Source: Aquabacterium sp.
GTDB lineage: Bacteria; Pseudomonadota; Gammaproteobacteria; Burkholderiales; Burkholderiaceae_C
NCBI RefSeq assembly: GCF_029946005.1
Contig: NZ_JAQSDR010000014.1
Span: 233,098-297,097 of the forward strand
Reading direction: 5' to 3'
Length of the DNA stretch: 64,000 nt
Shown: positions 17,714-27,067 of the stretch, piece by piece
Numbering within the stretch: position 1 is the stretch's first letter
Layout of the letters: each line of letters begins with the position of its first letter
The notes under the pieces: generated by a model
Seen by the model: only the letters and a program-made list of their open reading frames with translations
Databases searched by the model: none
Told to the model about the DNA's origin: nothing
Translations under genes and position numbers: made by a program

Positions 17714-17840
17714 AGGGCTGCCCAGGCGAACGGCGCAACAACAATCAGGCCAGATGCCTGGATGTCGGCCGCGCTTCCCGGTGGTTCACCACCTCAGGCC
17801 CAGATTTGGGCCGTCTATCGCCAGTCGCGCGGCAATTGTG
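17714..17840 (-). promoter_or_regulatory. ZTP (pfl motif) riboswitch-like leader of glyA
   Basis: Read on the minus strand, this leader has the landmarks of the ZTP/ZMP-sensing pfl aptamer: CGCGACTGGCGA at the 5' side, then GGTGGTGAACCACCGGGAAGCG, and after a variable linker the 3' domain CGCCTGGGCA. These match, in order, the known pfl core with its stem-loop CCAC/CGGGGAGCG and terminal CCUGGGCA. The 3' end lies about 60 bp before the glyA start, and glyA is one of the commonest ZTP targets in betaproteobacteria. ZTP rises when 10-formyl-THF is short, which should turn glyA on. Confidence 0.75.
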
Positions 17841-17861
17841 AATTGTATCGGAGCTGGGGCC

Positions 17862-18863
17862 TCAGTGGGCCAAAGCCACCTGTTCAGCCCGGCGCATGGG
17901 CGCCGTGTCGCTGGCAGAGGGCGCCGTCGGCATGGCCGCAGGCGGGATCACCACGGCGGCAGGTGTGGGGTGGCCACCCTGCACGGCCGCTTCGGGCGTG
18001 GCCGACACGGCAGCGGGTTGCAACTGAGGCGCCAACGTTTCAGCTTGCACCATGGTCTGCACCGGCGTGGACACGTTCACGGGCACTTTCTGCCCCGCCA
18101 CCACTTGCCGCAAGAAAGCCTGCTCAGCCAACACGCGATAGGCATAGCCGCCATCATTGGCCAGGTTCGCCGCACCCACGTAGTATTTCAAGCCACCCTC
18201 CAGGCTACCCGCCCGCTGAATGCATTCCTTGAGGACCTGAACGCCCACGCGCAAATTGGTCACTGGGTCAAAAGCGGCGTTCTGCCCCCCGAAGATTTGG
18301 TACTTGTCATGGTGAATGCGCGTCATGACCTGCATCAGGCCCTGGGCGCCCACATGGCTTTGCGCAAAGGGGTTGAAGCTGGACTCGATGGCCATGATGG
18401 CCATGATCAGCGTAGGTTCCACCCCGGCACGGCGGCCCACGTCCCAGGCCTCTTGCACCAGACGGCTCACGGGCTCGGGCGCCACGCTGTAGCGGCGCGA
18501 CAGCCAATAGGCGACAGCGGCCTGCTGACGGGTCAGGTCAGCGGGATCGATCGCCGTGGCACGCTGAATGGCTTCGGGCTCGGCCATGGCCAGCAGCACG
18601 TTGTTCAGCTCAGGGTCAACGGCCACTTGGGTGCGGGCGGTGGCACGGTCCACCAACCAGCTCAGCACCTGGCTTTCCAGGCCATGGCGCACATCGTCAC
18701 GGCCCGACAAAAACACCACCACGGCCACAGCGGCCAGGCCCAACAGGGCCAATGCGTTGTGGCTCACCTGGCGCAAACCAGTCACCACATCCTGCACAAA
18801 CAAACTCACGCCAGCGCGTGCGGACGAGACCAGCTCGCTCACGTCACGATTGATTGCTGTCAT
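17862..18863 (-). CDS. Membrane-anchored lytic transglycosylase (SLT domain)
   Basis: 333 residues from the ATG at 18863, which has a strong ribosome site (GGAAAGGAG); the open frame continues to 19049 without one. One N-terminal membrane span (about residues 37-53), then the SLT/lysozyme-like domain at about 140-260: [20 protein letters not shown] with catalytic Glu160, and [13 protein letters not shown] Pro/Ala-rich tail follows. It should cleave the murein glycan to anhydromuropeptides, the substrates later handled by AnmK-type recycling. It is divergent from ubiD. Confidence 0.88.
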   Translation of the reverse strand: MTAINRDVSELVSSARAGVSLFVQDVVTGLRQVSHNALALLGLAAVAVVVFLSGRDDVRHGLESQVLSWLVDRATARTQVAVDPELNNVLLAMAEPEAIQRATAIDPADLTRQQAAVAYWLSRRYSVAPEPVSRLVQEAWDVGRRAGVEPTLIMAIMAIESSFNPFAQSHVGAQGLMQVMTRIHHDKYQIFGGQNAAFDPVTNLRVGVQVLKECIQRAGSLEGGLKYYVGAANLANDGGYAYRVLAEQAFLRQVVAGQKVPVNVSTPVQTMVQAETLAPQLQPAAVSATPEAAVQGGHPTPAAVVIPPAAMPTAPSASDTAPMRRAEQVALAH

Positions 18864-19077
18864 GACACTCCTTTCCTCACCCCCGGTCACTGAAAGTCTC
18901 AATGACACGATGGCGATAATCACCCCCATGATGGGCACGCCCACTGCTGGCCGTGCTGCGCCGCCAAGGCACAGGGAAAACCCGGATAAAAACACTCCGG
19001 GGTCGTTGCGAGCGGATTCTAGGCAAGCCTGTAATAACCAGTCAAGCATAAAGAATCAATCTCTTATACACAAAAAT

Positions 19078-20691
19078 ATGAAATACCGAGATCTTCGAGA
19101 CTTTGTGTCAGGCCTGGAAAGGCTTGGCGAACTGAAACGTGTGGCAACACCTGTGTCCGTGCGGCTGGAGATGACGGCCATCAGCGATCGCGTGTTGCGG
19201 GCAGGCGGTCCGGCGCTTTGGTTCGAGCAACCCACGGGCTTGACACCCCCGCAAACAGGGGGGGCGTCGCTTCCGAAAATCCCAGTATTGACCAATTTAT
19301 TCGGCACGCCCCGTCGCGTGGCCCTGGGCATGGGTGCCGATGACGTCAGCGAGTTGCGCGACATTGGCCGCATGCTGGCCAGCCTGAAAGAGCCCGAGCC
19401 GCCCAAAGGCCTGAAGGACGCTGGCAAGCTGTTCAGCATGGCCAAGGCCCTGTGGGACATGAAGCCCTCCCGCGTGGGCAAAGCGCCCTGCCAGGAGCAT
19501 GTTGTAGAAGGCAGCGATGTGGACCTGGGCAAGCTGCCCGTCCAACTTTGCTGGCCGGACGACGCCGCACCCTTACTGACCTGGGGCCTGGTCGTCACCC
19601 GAGGTCCTCAAGGCGTGCCCAAGGCGCGCACTCGCCAGAACCTGGGCATCTATCGCCAACAGCTGATTGGCCCCCGCCAGGTCATCATGCGCTGGCTGGC
19701 CCACCGTGGCGGCGCGCTCGATTTCCGCGAGTTCGCCCTGGCCAACCCCGGCCGGCCCTTCCCCATCGCCGTCGCGTTTGGGGCCGACCCTGCCACCATC
19801 CTGGGCGCGGTCACCCCCGTGCCCGACTCTTTGAGCGAATACCAGTTCGCCGGCTTGCTGCGCGGCAGCCGCACTGAAGTGGTCAACACGCAAGTGGGCG
19901 AGCGCACGCCCGAGGGCGACCATTGGCTGCAAGTGCCGGCCAGCGCCGAGTTCGTGCTTGAAGGCCACATCCCCACCGCCCGCGTGGGCTTCAAAGGCGC
20001 CAGCGAACATGGCGTGCCCTTGATGGAGCGCGGTGGCTACCTCCATGCGCTGGAAGGCCCCTTCGGCGATCACACCGGCTATTACAACGAGCAGGATTGG
20101 TTCCCCGTGTTCGAAGTGCGCCGCATGACCCACCGCCACGACCCCGTCTACCACTCCACCTACACCGGCAAACCGCCGGATGAGCCCGCCGTGCTGGGCG
20201 TGGCCCTCAATGAAGTCTTCGTGCCGATCCTGCAAAAGCAGTTTCCCGAGATCGTGGACTTCTATTTACCGCCCGAGGGCTGCAGCTACCGCATGGCCAT
20301 CATCAGCATGAAGAAGTCCTACCCGGGCCACGCCAAGCGCCTGATGTTCGGGGTGTGGAGTTACCTGCGCCAGTTCATGTACACCAAGTTCATCATCATC
20401 GTGGACGACGACGTGGACACCCGCAACTGGCAGGAAGTGATCTGGGCCATCACCACCCGCATGGACCCGGTGCGCGACACCACCCTGGTCGAGCAGACGC
20501 CGATCGACTACCTGGACTTCGCATCACCCGTGAGCGGCCTGGGTGGCAAGATGGGCCTGGATGCCACCAACAAATGGCCTGGCGAAACCAGCCGCGAATG
20601 GGGCCGCACCATCACCATGCCCGACGAAGTCACCCGCCGGGTTGATGGCCTGCTTCAAGACATCATGGGGAACAAATTCACGCCGGGTTGA
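19078..20691 (+). CDS. ubiD: UbiD-family 4-hydroxy-3-polyprenylbenzoate decarboxylase
   Basis: 537 residues. Prenylated-FMN-dependent decarboxylase of ubiquinone synthesis. Start [22 protein letters not shown] is the usual UbiD N-terminus; later motifs include [61 protein letters not shown] and [21 protein letters not shown]. Slightly longer than the E. coli enzyme because of an insertion around residues 95-140. The start at 19078 fits the family; the frame upstream of it is antisense to the transglycosylase. It needs UbiX-made prFMN from elsewhere. Confidence 0.95.
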   Translation: MKYRDLRDFVSGLERLGELKRVATPVSVRLEMTAISDRVLRAGGPALWFEQPTGLTPPQTGGASLPKIPVLTNLFGTPRRVALGMGADDVSELRDIGRMLASLKEPEPPKGLKDAGKLFSMAKALWDMKPSRVGKAPCQEHVVEGSDVDLGKLPVQLCWPDDAAPLLTWGLVVTRGPQGVPKARTRQNLGIYRQQLIGPRQVIMRWLAHRGGALDFREFALANPGRPFPIAVAFGADPATILGAVTPVPDSLSEYQFAGLLRGSRTEVVNTQVGERTPEGDHWLQVPASAEFVLEGHIPTARVGFKGASEHGVPLMERGGYLHALEGPFGDHTGYYNEQDWFPVFEVRRMTHRHDPVYHSTYTGKPPDEPAVLGVALNEVFVPILQKQFPEIVDFYLPPEGCSYRMAIISMKKSYPGHAKRLMFGVWSYLRQFMYTKFIIIVDDDVDTRNWQEVIWAITTRMDPVRDTTLVEQTPIDYLDFASPVSGLGGKMGLDATNKWPGETSREWGRTITMPDEVTRRVDGLLQDIMGNKFTPG

Positions 20692-20906
20692 ACCCTCGCT
20701 GACAAAAGGACTTGCGCTAGGCCACCGCTTGGATTAATCTGAATTTGCCTGCTAAACAGGCACCTTGAAAAGACGCAGTCACTGCGTCTCACGGGATGTG
20801 GCAAACGACAACCTTTGCCCTTTCCAAGGACGGCTCCGGCCGCCCCAGCCCCCGGCCTAGTCCGGGGGTTTCTGTTGGCGGGCCTGCTTTTAAGTGAGCC
20901 CCTGAC
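20692..20906. other. Intergenic region between ubiD and the YdcF gene, rich in hairpins
   Basis: No gene is seen. It holds TGCCTG-ctaaa-CAGGCA (20746-20762), AGACGCAG-tca-CTGCGTCT near 20770-20790, and the two hairpins listed separately. The two flanking genes converge here. Confidence 0.6.
20849..20874 (+). terminator. Probable rho-independent terminator of ubiD
   Basis: CCCCCGG (20849-20855), six-base loop, CCGGGGG (20862-20868), then TTTCTGTT. GC-rich stem with a T-rich tail, about 160 bp after the ubiD stop. Confidence 0.55.
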
Positions 20907-20919
20907 TTAACTGCCCGCC
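20877..20919 (-). terminator. Inverted repeat at the end of the YdcF gene
   Basis: Outer arms GGCGGGC (20877-20883) and GCCCGCC (20913-20919) enclose inner arms TTAAGT (20890-20895) and ACTTAA (20905-20910). The structure overlaps the stop codon of the minus-strand gene at 20907. It lacks a long T run, so its role as a terminator is uncertain. Confidence 0.35.
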
Positions 20920-21779
20920 AGCATGCCCAGCCACTCGTGGCAGAGCAAACGCACGTTGACCATGCCCGCCCCTGATGGGATCCATTCCAGTGCGGGGTTC
21001 GCATCCCTGCCCCAAAATTTAGTGGGCGCAGGCGTGATCACAGGCACCGGCTTGCCCGCACGAGCCGCCCAACTGGCCGCCGCTTGTTCAAAAGCCCGCC
21101 TTGAACGCGGCATGTGGAAAGCGTCCGTCACCAGCACGATCTCGGTCACGCCCTGATCGGCCAATAAGGTCACCGCGCCTGCCGCATTGCCCCGCGTGTC
21201 GGCAGAGTCCTTTTCAACCCAGCGCAACGGCAAACCATAGGCCTGCTGGGCCACCCGCCCGGCCACTTCGGCCTCGGCAGGGCCATCTTGCACGCCCTTC
21301 TGCCCCCAACCCACGCCGCCCGTCACCCCCAAGGGCCAACCGGTCAAACGGCTCAGCCACACGCCATAACGCAGGCGTTCGGCAAAAAAGTGGGTCAGGT
21401 CGGTGACGCCATACTCTGGCGACCTGGGCACCAGGCCAGCCCCGAGCACCATGATGCCCACCGTGGGCTGGGGCAGCGCCTTGCCTTGACGCTGCGCCAA
21501 CGCCACCTGCTGCGCATAGGCCCGGGCGCTGGCCGCCAGCCGATCCTGGGCCTCGCCCAACAAGGCGGGAGGCGGCCGCAACACATTGTTTTGCAGCCAG
21601 GTGGCCGTGCCGGTGCAACTCCCCATCCACAAGCCGACCACGCCCAGCAGCAGGAGAAAAAAACCCAAATTACGCCGGGGCAAAATCAGGCGGGCCCCCA
21701 CCAACACCAGCACCAACCAAGGCACCGGCGGCAACAACAAGGCACCAATCAAAGGCTTCCAAGCCGCCAAATCCTGCAT
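20907..21779 (-). CDS. YdcF/ElyC-type DUF218 membrane protein
   Basis: 290 residues. Two N-terminal membrane spans (about 9-30 and 38-58), then the DUF218 domain: VGIMVLGAGLVPRSPEYG, LTGWPLGVTGG, VEKDSADTRGNAAGA, TEIVLVTDAFHMPRSRRAFEQA. These match the YdcF-like fold of ElyC/SanA relatives, linked in E. coli to envelope integrity and polyprenyl-phosphate carrier metabolism. The biochemical activity is not established from sequence. The end overlaps a hairpin. Confidence 0.8.
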   Translation of the reverse strand: MQDLAAWKPLIGALLLPPVPWLVLVLVGARLILPRRNLGFFLLLLGVVGLWMGSCTGTATWLQNNVLRPPPALLGEAQDRLAASARAYAQQVALAQRQGKALPQPTVGIMVLGAGLVPRSPEYGVTDLTHFFAERLRYGVWLSRLTGWPLGVTGGVGWGQKGVQDGPAEAEVAGRVAQQAYGLPLRWVEKDSADTRGNAAGAVTLLADQGVTEIVLVTDAFHMPRSRRAFEQAAASWAARAGKPVPVITPAPTKFWGRDANPALEWIPSGAGMVNVRLLCHEWLGMLAGS

Positions 21780-21788
21780 GGCTGGCCT

Positions 21789-22961
21789 TTAAAAGAAGGC
21801 TTGCAAGCCGGTCTGGGCGCGGCCCAGGATCAAGGCATGCACGTCATGCGTGCCCTCATAAGTGTTGACGGTTTCCAGGTTCACCATGTGCCGCATGACG
21901 TGGTACTCATCGTGGATGCCATTGCCACCATGCATGTCGCGGGCCATGCGCGCCACGTCCAGCGCCTTGCCGCAGTTGTTGCGCTTGATCAGGCTGATCA
22001 TTTCCGGGGCGGCCTGGTGCTCATCCAGCAAACGCCCCACGCGCAAAGCCGCGTGCAAGCCCAGCGTGATTTCGGTCTGCATGTCGGCCAGCTTTTTCTG
22101 CACCAGTTGCGTCTGCGCGAGCGGCCGACCAAACTGAACCCGGTCCAGCGTGTACTGCCGCGCCGCGTGCCAGCAGAACTCGGCCGCCCCCATGGCGCCC
22201 CAGGCAATGCCATAGCGGGCTTTGTTCAGGCACCCGAAAGGCCCCTTCAGGCCCGACACATTAGGCAGGATGTGGTCATCAGACACCAGCACCTGGTCCA
22301 GCACGATCTCGCCGGTCACACTGGCCCGCAGGCTGAGCTTGCCTTCGATGCGCGGCGTGCTGAACCCCGTCATGCCGCGCTCGACCACGAAACCCCGGAT
22401 GGTGTCATCCAGCTTGGCCCACACCACGGCCAGGTCGGCAATGGGCGAATTGGTGATCCACATCTTGGCGCCATTGAGCACATAGCCGCCCTCCACCTTG
22501 GTGGCGCGGGTGACCATGCTGCCGGGGTCAGAGCCGTGGTTGGGCTCGGTCAGGCCAAAACAACCCACCCATTCCCCAGTGGCCAGCTTGGGCAGGTATT
22601 TTTGCCGTTGAGCCTCGCTGCCATAGGCATGAATGGGGTGCATCACCAAAGAGCTTTGCACGCTCATGGCGCTGCGGTAGCCGGAATCAACCCGTTCCAC
22701 CTCGCGCGCGATCAGCCCATAACTGACATGGTTGACGCCCGCGCAGCCATACCCGTCGATGGTGGCCCCCAGAAAGCCCAGGGCACCCATCTCGTTCATC
22801 AGTTCTCGGTCAAACCGCTCTTCGCGGTTGGCCAACAGGATGCGGGGTTGCAGCTTGCCCTGGCAATAGGCCTGGGCCGTGTCACGGATGGCGCGCTCTT
22901 CATCCGACAGCTGAGCATCCAGCGACAAGGGGTCGGACCAGGAAAATGTGGCTTTGCTCAT
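21789..22961 (-). CDS. gcdH: Glutaryl-CoA dehydrogenase (acyl-CoA dehydrogenase family)
   Basis: 390 residues from the ATG at 22961 (the frame runs to 22997). FAD enzyme that oxidises and decarboxylates glutaryl-CoA to crotonyl-CoA in lysine, tryptophan and benzoyl-CoA catabolism. Motifs: [17 protein letters not shown] (FAD/substrate site), [27 protein letters not shown], and the C-terminal [20 protein letters not shown] with the catalytic Glu, which fits GcdH better than short-chain acyl-CoA dehydrogenases. It sits divergent from msrA, 65 bp apart. Confidence 0.9.
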   Translation of the reverse strand: MSKATFSWSDPLSLDAQLSDEERAIRDTAQAYCQGKLQPRILLANREERFDRELMNEMGALGFLGATIDGYGCAGVNHVSYGLIAREVERVDSGYRSAMSVQSSLVMHPIHAYGSEAQRQKYLPKLATGEWVGCFGLTEPNHGSDPGSMVTRATKVEGGYVLNGAKMWITNSPIADLAVVWAKLDDTIRGFVVERGMTGFSTPRIEGKLSLRASVTGEIVLDQVLVSDDHILPNVSGLKGPFGCLNKARYGIAWGAMGAAEFCWHAARQYTLDRVQFGRPLAQTQLVQKKLADMQTEITLGLHAALRVGRLLDEHQAAPEMISLIKRNNCGKALDVARMARDMHGGNGIHDEYHVMRHMVNLETVNTYEGTHDVHALILGRAQTGLQAFF

Positions 22962-23026
22962 GGAAATGTCTTGGTTTGGATGATCATTGGGGATCAAACG
23001 TCAGTCTACGCACAAGGACACCCCCC

Positions 23027-23590
23027 ATGGAAGCCCATGCCCCCCAAAGCAACACCATTGAAGAAGCCACGTTTGGTGGCGGCTGCTTCTGGTGCGTCGA
23101 AACCGTGTTCAACCAGTTGAACGGCGTGATCAACGCTGAATCCGGCTACAGCAACGGCCAGCACCCCAACCCCAGCTACGACGACATTTGCACAGGGGCC
23201 ACCGGTCATGCTGAAGTGGTGCGGGTGAAATTTGATGCCAGCCAAGTGAGCTACCACCAGTTGCTGGAGGTGTTTTTCACCATCCATGACCCCACCACGC
23301 TCAACCGTCAGGGCAACGACGAGGGCACGCAATACCGCTCAGGCATCTACTCCCACAACGACGACCAGGCCCACCAGGCCCGAGCCCTGATTGAGCAACT
23401 GGACATCAGCCACGCCTTTGGCAAGCCCATCGTCACCGAAGTCCGCCCCCTGGCCAATTACCACCCGGCCGAGGCCTACCACCAGCGGTATTTCGAGCAC
23501 AACCCACACGCTGGCTACTGCACCTTCGTGGTGGCCCCGAAAGTGGCCAAATTCCAGAAAACCTTCAGCGACCTGCTCAAAAAGGAATGA
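23027..23590 (+). CDS. msrA: Peptide methionine sulfoxide reductase MsrA
   Basis: 187 residues. Reduces methionine-S-sulfoxide in oxidised proteins. Catalytic motif GGGCFWCVE with Cys20; conserved ESGYSNG, PSYDDICTGATGHAEVV, HDPTTLNRQGNDEGTQYRS and the Tyr/Glu motif near ANYHPAEAYHQRY. The ATG at 23027 gives the normal MsrA length. It converges with pdxH, whose stop is 4 bp away. Confidence 0.95.
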   Translation: MEAHAPQSNTIEEATFGGGCFWCVETVFNQLNGVINAESGYSNGQHPNPSYDDICTGATGHAEVVRVKFDASQVSYHQLLEVFFTIHDPTTLNRQGNDEGTQYRSGIYSHNDDQAHQARALIEQLDISHAFGKPIVTEVRPLANYHPAEAYHQRYFEHNPHAGYCTFVVAPKVAKFQKTFSDLLKKE

Positions 23591-23594
23591 TGGC

Positions 23595-24245
23595 TCACGG
23601 CGCCAAACGGCAAAGCACCCACTGGCCGCCCGGAGTCAACTCAAAAATCAGGCGATCGTGCAAGCGTGAAGTGCGCCCTTGCCAAAACTCCCAGCGATCC
23701 GGCACCAAGCGATAACCTCCCCAGTGATCGGGCCTGGGTGGATCATTCCCCAGCCGAACTTGCTGATCGGCCCAGGCCATCTCCAAGGCCTCCCGGGAGG
23801 GGATCACTTCACTTTGAGGTGAAGCCCAAGCGCCAATCCGCGAACCCAAAGGCCTGGAGCGGTAGTACTCGTCCGACTCGGATTCGGCCACCTTCTCCAC
23901 CCGCCCTTCGACGCGAACCACGCGCTCCAGCCCCCCCCAAAAAAACTGGATCGCGGCAAACGGATTCGCGGCCAGATCCCGCCCTTTTCGGCTGGCGTAG
24001 TTGGTGAACCACACCAGGCCGCGCTCATCGGCCCCTTTGAGCAAGAGCACCCGGGTAGAAGGCCGCCCATCTGCCCCTGCCGTGGCCAGGGTCATCGCGT
24101 TGGGCTCGGTCAACTTGAGCTGGACGGCTTCATCAAACCATTGATGAAACTGCCCCAAAGGATGGGCCTGCACATGCGCCTCATCCAGGGCCGCCCGTTC
24201 ATAGCTTTGGCGCATCTGCGCCAGATCGTGTGAGGTTTTTTCCAT
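23595..24245 (-). CDS. pdxH: Pyridoxamine 5'-phosphate oxidase
   Basis: 216 residues from the ATG at 24245; the open frame continues to 24476 with no family similarity. FMN enzyme making pyridoxal 5'-phosphate. Motifs: [65 protein letters not shown], and the C-terminal WEFWQG..SRLHDR signature. It provides PLP for GlyA and BioF, also encoded in this window. Divergent from the MobA-like gene. Confidence 0.95.
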   Translation of the reverse strand: MEKTSHDLAQMRQSYERAALDEAHVQAHPLGQFHQWFDEAVQLKLTEPNAMTLATAGADGRPSTRVLLLKGADERGLVWFTNYASRKGRDLAANPFAAIQFFWGGLERVVRVEGRVEKVAESESDEYYRSRPLGSRIGAWASPQSEVIPSREALEMAWADQQVRLGNDPPRPDHWGGYRLVPDRWEFWQGRTSRLHDRLIFELTPGGQWVLCRLAP

Positions 24246-24380
24246 TCGACAAGTATCAATCAGTCCGGCGCGGTGGTGGAGTAAAACGGCTGATACCCGT
24301 CTGGGGTATTTGCCTAAGTAAAGGTGCTCTGGTGCATTGCAGCATTTTGGCTCACACTTTGTTGCAAGTCCTAGGCAACC

Positions 24381-25016
24381 ATGAACCACCAGCCCACCCT
24401 CATCATCCTGGCCGAACCCACGCTTCACAGCGGGGGCGCGCAGGATGCAGGCGGCCAGCCATCCGCCAAGGGGCAAGCCCTGGGCTTGTTTTCAGTGATG
24501 GACAGCACGGTGCGCCGAGGATTGGCCAGCGGACTGCCCATGGTGGTGGTAGCACCGCCCGACATGGCGCGACAAGCCCGCCTGCTGCTGCCGGGCAACG
24601 ATGTGGTTGACCTGCCCGACATGCCTTCGCCCCGATCACGTGCGGATCGGCTCGCCAGGGCAGTGGCAGCGGGCGTTGAAGCCAGCGCCAATGCCCCCGG
24701 CTGGCTGCTGCTGCCCGCGGACATGCCCATGCTGCAAGTGGACACCTTGCGCGCCGTGGCCAACGCGGTCGCGCTGTACACCGTGGTTTTTCCCCAGTAC
24801 CGACACCGCCGAGGCCACCCCGTGGGTTTTTCGGCCGAGTTGTTCTCAGAACTCATTCGCCTGGACAGCGAGCGCGATCTGGCCCGCCTGACCGCGCGCT
24901 ACCCCGCCATGGGCGTGGACGTGGATGACCCCGGCGTGCTGATGGCCCAAGACGCCCAAAGTGGCCTGGCCCAGTTGCGCGTGCAATTGCACAGCACCAA
25001 CCTGGCGCCTCGCTGA
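24381..25016 (+). CDS. MobA/MocA-like nucleotidyltransferase-fold protein, degenerate nucleotide loop
   Basis: 211 residues. The later half fits NTP-transferase-fold proteins of the MobA/MocA group: [21 protein letters not shown] (LPxDxP motif), [31 protein letters not shown] and [14 protein letters not shown]. The N-terminus, where LAAGxSxRMG should bind the nucleotide, reads [19 protein letters not shown], so the loop is changed or lost. It may transfer nucleotides to molybdopterin, or act without catalysis. Arms TTGCCTA and TAGGCAA, about 60 bp apart, lie just upstream. Confidence 0.6.
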   Translation: MNHQPTLIILAEPTLHSGGAQDAGGQPSAKGQALGLFSVMDSTVRRGLASGLPMVVVAPPDMARQARLLLPGNDVVDLPDMPSPRSRADRLARAVAAGVEASANAPGWLLLPADMPMLQVDTLRAVANAVALYTVVFPQYRHRRGHPVGFSAELFSELIRLDSERDLARLTARYPAMGVDVDDPGVLMAQDAQSGLAQLRVQLHSTNLAPR

Positions 25017-25253
25017 ACATTGCGCACCATCAGCGCTCAACGCGCTGATAAATGAATCGCAAAAGAGCCGCAAAAAACCCCAACTGGTGGAATCCCGAAG
25101 AATGCTTGATGTTCGACGCCCCATGGTTTCCCTAGTTTTCAGGACTTGGTCGCTCAAAAGCCCCCTAGTCACGGGGGTGCCTCAAATCGGTGCTGGGGCA
25201 ACATTCATTCACCAACTTCTTGCAGCCTGCAAGCACTTAAAAGGAGCTACTCA
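25017..25253 (+). promoter_or_regulatory. Upstream region of the first secreted paralogue, with conserved elements
   Basis: Holds GTGGAATCCCG (25087-25097) and GGTTTCCCTAGTTTTC (25125-25140). Both recur with the same 38-base phasing before the next paralogue. It also holds CCCCCTAGTCACGGGGG (25161-25177), matched by CCCCTAGTCAGGGGGG upstream of the minus-strand paralogue at 29.2 kb. The ribosome site AAGGAG is at about 25240. Confidence 0.5.
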
Positions 25254-25934
25254 ATGAAACTGCGTTCGATCTCTTTCGCTGCCGCCACCCTCGTCCTGGC
25301 CGCTTCCGCCAATGCCTTGACCATCGACTGGACCAAGTTCCAAGGCACGTCGACCCTGGCCTTCTCCGAGAATGCCATCAGCCTGTTCAAGGCCAACGGC
25401 GGCAAGCTGGCTGCCCTGGGCAACACCACCCCCGTCGGCACCACCGGCTGGAGCTTCTCGCTGCCTATCACCAGCATCGAAATCAACGGCTCCTTGAAGA
25501 TTGCTGCCGGCCAAGCCAGCGGTTCGGCCTTGGACATCATCCGCCGCACCATCGATGAAGAAACCGGCGAAGTCACCACCACCGGCATCGTTCTGGCCAA
25601 CTTCAAGCTGGACTACATCGCCAAGAAGGTGCTGGCTGACACGACCCCCCATGGCGGCGCCACGCAACCCATGTTTGCCGTGTACACCTTCAATGCAGCC
25701 ACGCCTTTGGCCCTGAAGTACAAATTCCCCCTGACTGTGACTGGCCATGAAGTGCTCGACAAGCTGGTCTTGACGCCTGCTGCCGTGGACGTGTTCGCCT
25801 CGTCGTTGGGCCTGTCGGGCGATGCAGTCCTGAACCTGGTGGCCACCACCGAGTTCGGCACGCTGACCCAAGACATCAGCACCAACGCTCGCAAGCCTGC
25901 TGCCAACAAGACCCCTTACGTTCCTGCTCCCTGA
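25254..25934 (+). CDS. Secreted protein of unknown function, paralogue family member 1 (no sorting signal)
   Basis: 226 residues. Signal peptide MKLRSISFAAATLVLAASANA, then a mature part without Cys or membrane segments, so it is probably periplasmic or exported. About two-thirds identical to the next gene. It also has the same apparent order of blocks as the PEP-CTERM proteins of this window: LAFSENAISLFKANGG, DIIRRTIDEETGEV..GIVLANFKLDY, QPMFAVYTFNA, VFASSLGLSGDAVLNLVATTEFGTLTQD. It ends in KTPYVPAP with no PEP-CTERM. Good ribosome site (AAAAGGAG). I recognise no named domain. Confidence 0.75.
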   Translation: MKLRSISFAAATLVLAASANALTIDWTKFQGTSTLAFSENAISLFKANGGKLAALGNTTPVGTTGWSFSLPITSIEINGSLKIAAGQASGSALDIIRRTIDEETGEVTTTGIVLANFKLDYIAKKVLADTTPHGGATQPMFAVYTFNAATPLALKYKFPLTVTGHEVLDKLVLTPAAVDVFASSLGLSGDAVLNLVATTEFGTLTQDISTNARKPAANKTPYVPAP

Positions 25935-25950
25935 ATTCAAAGTTGGTCTA

Positions 25951-25970
25951 ATCGGGTAGCTCCTCCCGAT
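25951..25970 (+). terminator. Small hairpin after secreted paralogue 1
   Basis: ATCGGG (25951-25956) and CCCGAT (25965-25970) with an eight-base loop, 16 bp past the stop codon. No T tract follows, so it may protect the 3' end rather than terminate. Confidence 0.35.
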
Positions 25971-26002
25971 CAAACCATCCAAGATTTCATATCACAAAAA
26001 GT

Positions 26003-26024
26003 CTCCCAACCGGGAGCCTTTTTT
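26003..26024 (+). terminator. Rho-independent terminator of secreted paralogue 1
   Basis: CTCCC (26003-26007), loop AACC, GGGAG (26012-26016), then CC and six T residues. Classic shape. Confidence 0.65.
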
Positions 26025-26264
26025 CATTGGCACAACAGCAGAGCGACGGCCCAAGGCTTTCAGTGACTTCAAAAATGGCGAAATAGTGGAATCCCGTAGT
26101 CATCGATTGGATTTCAACTACTAGGTTTCCCCAGTTTTTCACACTATCCAGGGGGTCTGCGGCCCTCACCCCCTGTTTGCGGGGGGGCTTGCAAAAATGC
26201 TTTGATGCACCATTGAGTCATCCAATCACTTGCATCGAGCAAGCCTGTTCACCAAGGAGCAAAA
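26025..26264 (+). promoter_or_regulatory. Upstream region of the second secreted paralogue
   Basis: GTGGAATCCCG (26086-26096) and GGTTTCCCCAGTTTTTC (26124-26140) repeat the upstream element of paralogue 1 with identical 38-base spacing. CTACTAGG precedes the second block. GC-rich partial inverted repeats (CCAGGGGG...CCCCCTG) follow at about 26148-26175. No gene is seen. Confidence 0.5.
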
Positions 26265-26969
26265 ATGAAACTGCTGACCATCCGTTCGATCTCTTTCGCC
26301 GCCGCCACCCTCGCCATGGCCGCCTCGGCCAATGCGCTGACCGTCAACTGGAGCGGTCTGCAAGGCACCTCCAAGCTGGACTTCTCGGCCAACGCCATCA
26401 GCCTGTTCAAGGCCAATGGTGGCAAAGTGGAAGCCCTGGGCAACACCACCCCCCTCCCAGAAGCGGGCGCCACCAGCGCTTGGTCCTTCAGCCTGCCGAT
26501 CACCAGCATCACCGTCACCCCTGCCCTGAAGATTGGCGCCGGCCAAGCCAGCGGCTCGGCACTGGACATCGTTCGCCGCACCATCGATGAAGAAACGGGC
26601 GCAGTGATCACCTCCGGCATCGTGCTGGCCAACTTCAAGCTGGACTACATTGGCCACCAAGTGCTGGCCGATGCCACCACCCACGGCGCCACCACCAAGC
26701 CCATGTTCGCCGTGTACGACTTCAATGTCGCCACGCCCCTGGCTTTGAAATACAAGTTCCCCCTGAGCATCACGGGTCACGAAGTGCTGGACAAGCTGAA
26801 GCTGACGTCTGCTGCCGTGGACCTGTTTGCCGCGTCCTTGGGCTTGTCGGGCGATGCCGTGATTGGCCTGGTTCGTGATACCGACTTCGGTACCCTGACG
26901 CAAGACATCGCGGTCAAGGTTCGCAAGCCTGCTGTGTCGAACAAGCCTTACGTTGTGGCTGCCCCTTGA
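26265..26969 (+). CDS. Secreted protein of unknown function, paralogue family member 2 (no sorting signal)
   Basis: 234 residues, close homologue of the gene 330 bp upstream. Signal peptide MKLLTIRSISFAAATLAMAASANA; mature protein rich in Ala, Thr and Leu, with no Cys. Shared blocks: ISLFKANGGKVEALGNTTP, FSLPITSI, GQASGSALDIVRRTIDEETGAV, GIVLANFKLDYIG, LALKYKFPLSITGHEVLDKLKLT and LGLSGDAVIGLV. It ends in SNKPYVVAAP, again without PEP-CTERM. Ribosome site AAGGAG lies 5 bp before the ATG. The two genes look like a tandem duplication, each with its own promoter and terminator. Confidence 0.75.
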   Translation: MKLLTIRSISFAAATLAMAASANALTVNWSGLQGTSKLDFSANAISLFKANGGKVEALGNTTPLPEAGATSAWSFSLPITSITVTPALKIGAGQASGSALDIVRRTIDEETGAVITSGIVLANFKLDYIGHQVLADATTHGATTKPMFAVYDFNVATPLALKYKFPLSITGHEVLDKLKLTSAAVDLFAASLGLSGDAVIGLVRDTDFGTLTQDIAVKVRKPAVSNKPYVVAAP

Positions 26970-27024
26970 TTTGAAGCATGGAAGGCCCACGAAAGTGGGC
27001 TGACGTGATTCAAAACCTCAAACG

Positions 27025-27053
27025 AAAAAAGCTGCCAAATGGCAGCTTTTTTT
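27025..27053. terminator. Bidirectional rho-independent terminator
   Basis: Six A residues, GCTGCC (27031-27036), AAAT loop, GGCAGC (27041-27046) and seven T residues. It can end transcription of the plus-strand secreted protein gene and of the convergent OmpW-like gene, whose stop is at 27068. Confidence 0.8.
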
Positions 27054-27067
27054 ATGCGGGTAGATCT

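Noticed and set aside
25087..25110. Sigma-54 promoter before the secreted paralogue (expected for PrsR-regulated PEP-CTERM genes)
   Set aside because: TGG is present, but GC is not at the required spacing after GG; the second copy at 26086 does not fit either.
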